Part shown: piece after piece, positions 32,060 to 32,776 of the stretch
How the letters are laid out: every line of letters starts with the position of its first letter
Position numbering within the stretch: the first letter of the stretch is position 1
DNA from: Mycolicibacterium palauense
GTDB lineage: Bacteria > Actinomycetota > Actinomycetes > Mycobacteriales > Mycobacteriaceae
Length of the DNA: 32,776 bases
Assembly: GCF_002592005.1 (NCBI RefSeq)
Contig: NZ_NVQF01000069.1
Coordinates: 1 to 32,776 of the forward strand
Reading direction: 5' to 3'
Position numbers and translations under genes: made by a program
Notes under the pieces: model-generated
Seen by the model: the letters and a program-made list of their open reading frames with translations, nothing else
The model's database searches: none
What the model was told of the DNA's origin: nothing

Positions 32060-32776
32060 TCAGCCAGCCGGAGGCGGCACCGGCAGTGGTGCCGGAGCGG
32101 GGGCCGGCGCCGGAGCGGGAGCGGGAGCCCCCGGAACGGGTGCGGCCGCCGGAGCAGGGGCAGGCGCGGGAGCCCCCGGAACCGGAGCAGGCGTGCCCGG
32201 AACCGGAGCATCCCCGGGAGTGCCCAGGATCGGCGTGTTCGGGTTGCCGGCCGGGCCCATCGTCATCGAGTCGGGCATGTCCCGGCTCATCGGACGCTGC
32301 GCCAGCGCCAGCAGCATGTCGTTGCCGCTGATCTCCTGGGTCTGCACGGCGTGCCACAGGTCCTTGAGGTAGGTCAGGTTCGGCTGGGCCGCACTCTGCG
32401 GGACGCTCTCCGTGGTTCCGGGAGGAAGATTCTCCGGGCTGGACAGGTGCGGAATCGGAACGTCGGCGGGGATCTGGCCGGACACCGCCTGGTTGGCGGC
32501 GTCGTAGAGCGGCGCGGGGATGTTCACGCCGTTCAGCGGCGCCAGGGGATCCGGCGCCGGGGCCGCCACCGCGGCCGGCGCGGGCGCCGGTGCGGGTGTA
32601 GGGGTCGGGGGGACCACCGGATCGGCGGGGGCCTGCGGGACCGGGCGCAGCGACCAGTTGCCGGACTGCGGGGCCGCCGGGGTGTCGGCGAATGTCCAGT
32701 TCTCGGCCGGGGTACCGAGCCCGGCCTGGGCCGGTGCCGGGGTCTCCAGGGAGGTGTTGATGATGACATCTCCGAG
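32060..32776 (-). CDS. rpfA: Resuscitation-promoting factor RpfA, C-terminal part (runs off the window)
   Basis: The last 238 codons of a secreted protein are visible; the frame is open to the window end. The sequence is Ala/Pro-rich with repeated PAPAPAP and VPGAPAPAP stretches. It also has a short helical domain, NLTYLKDLWHAVQTQEISGN (then DMLLALAQRPM), near the middle. The catalytic transglycosylase-like Rpf domain would lie upstream, outside the window. The identification rests on position (the Rv0867c site, facing moaE2) and on the Ala/Pro-rich tail of RpfA proteins. In mycobacteria rpfA is preceded by a c-di-AMP riboswitch, which would also be outside. Confidence 0.8.
   Translation of the reverse strand, partial: LGDVIINTSLETPAPAQAGLGTPAENWTFADTPAAPQSGNWSLRPVPQAPADPVVPPTPTPAPAPAPAAVAAPAPDPLAPLNGVNIPAPLYDAANQAVSGQIPADVPIPHLSSPENLPPGTTESVPQSAAQPNLTYLKDLWHAVQTQEISGNDMLLALAQRPMSRDMPDSMTMGPAGNPNTPILGTPGDAPVPGTPAPVPGAPAPAPAPAAAPVPGAPAPAPAPAPAPAPLPVPPPAG

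Overview
The window is high-GC actinobacterial DNA, and its gene order identifies it as a mycobacterium, most likely an environmental or fast-growing Mycolicibacterium. The anchors are a tRNA Lys-Glu-Asp-Phe cluster and the run SRPBCC protein, DapC-like aminotransferase, fadA, fadB, XPB helicase (ercc3), helicase-associated protein, a short Rv0863-like protein, moaC2, mog, moaE2 and rpfA. This matches the M. tuberculosis Rv0856-Rv0867c order as I remember it. No database was searched, and all family calls come from motifs and recollection.

Positions 1 to about 1760 are one end of an integrated phage-like element that abuts the 3' end of tRNA-Lys(UUU). It has a repressor-like gene reading into the tRNA, a divergent Cro-like gene, and three further leftward genes overlapping by 1 to 4 bases. 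Both divergent promoters appear to be leaderless and carry a shared TAGGCGA motif. The repressor reading frame ends inside the host tRNA (antisense), which resembles the integration-dependent immunity arrangement of some mycobacteriophages. This is the most interesting system in the window.

Positions 1762-2449 hold the tRNA cluster. Positions 2540-6193 hold two small lipoproteins, an AhpD-like protein, a cation diffusion facilitator, an unknown protein, a UBP-type zinc finger protein and an SRPBCC protein. Positions 6231-12236 hold the aminotransferase, a divergent old yellow enzyme and the fadA-fadB beta-oxidation operon, with strong hairpins after the old yellow enzyme gene and after fadB.

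Positions 12285-26350 form an accessory block lying between fadB and ercc3, which I recall as adjacent in M. tuberculosis. It contains a decayed S9 peptidase gene that has lost its catalytic serine. It also contains a 1549-residue exported protein with eight tandem domains of about 131 residues. The rest is a beta-lactamase-fold hydrolase, an AMP-forming ligase, a PNPOx-like protein, a possible gene remnant, an F420-type LLM oxidoreductase, a DUF35/thiolase pair and an MHS-type transporter. The last group looks like acyl-CoA or lipid catabolism under TetR-like control.

Positions 26404-32776 return to the conserved backbone: ercc3 and its partner on the minus strand, a translationally coupled molybdopterin operon on the plus strand, a bidirectional terminator, and the 3' part of rpfA running off the end.
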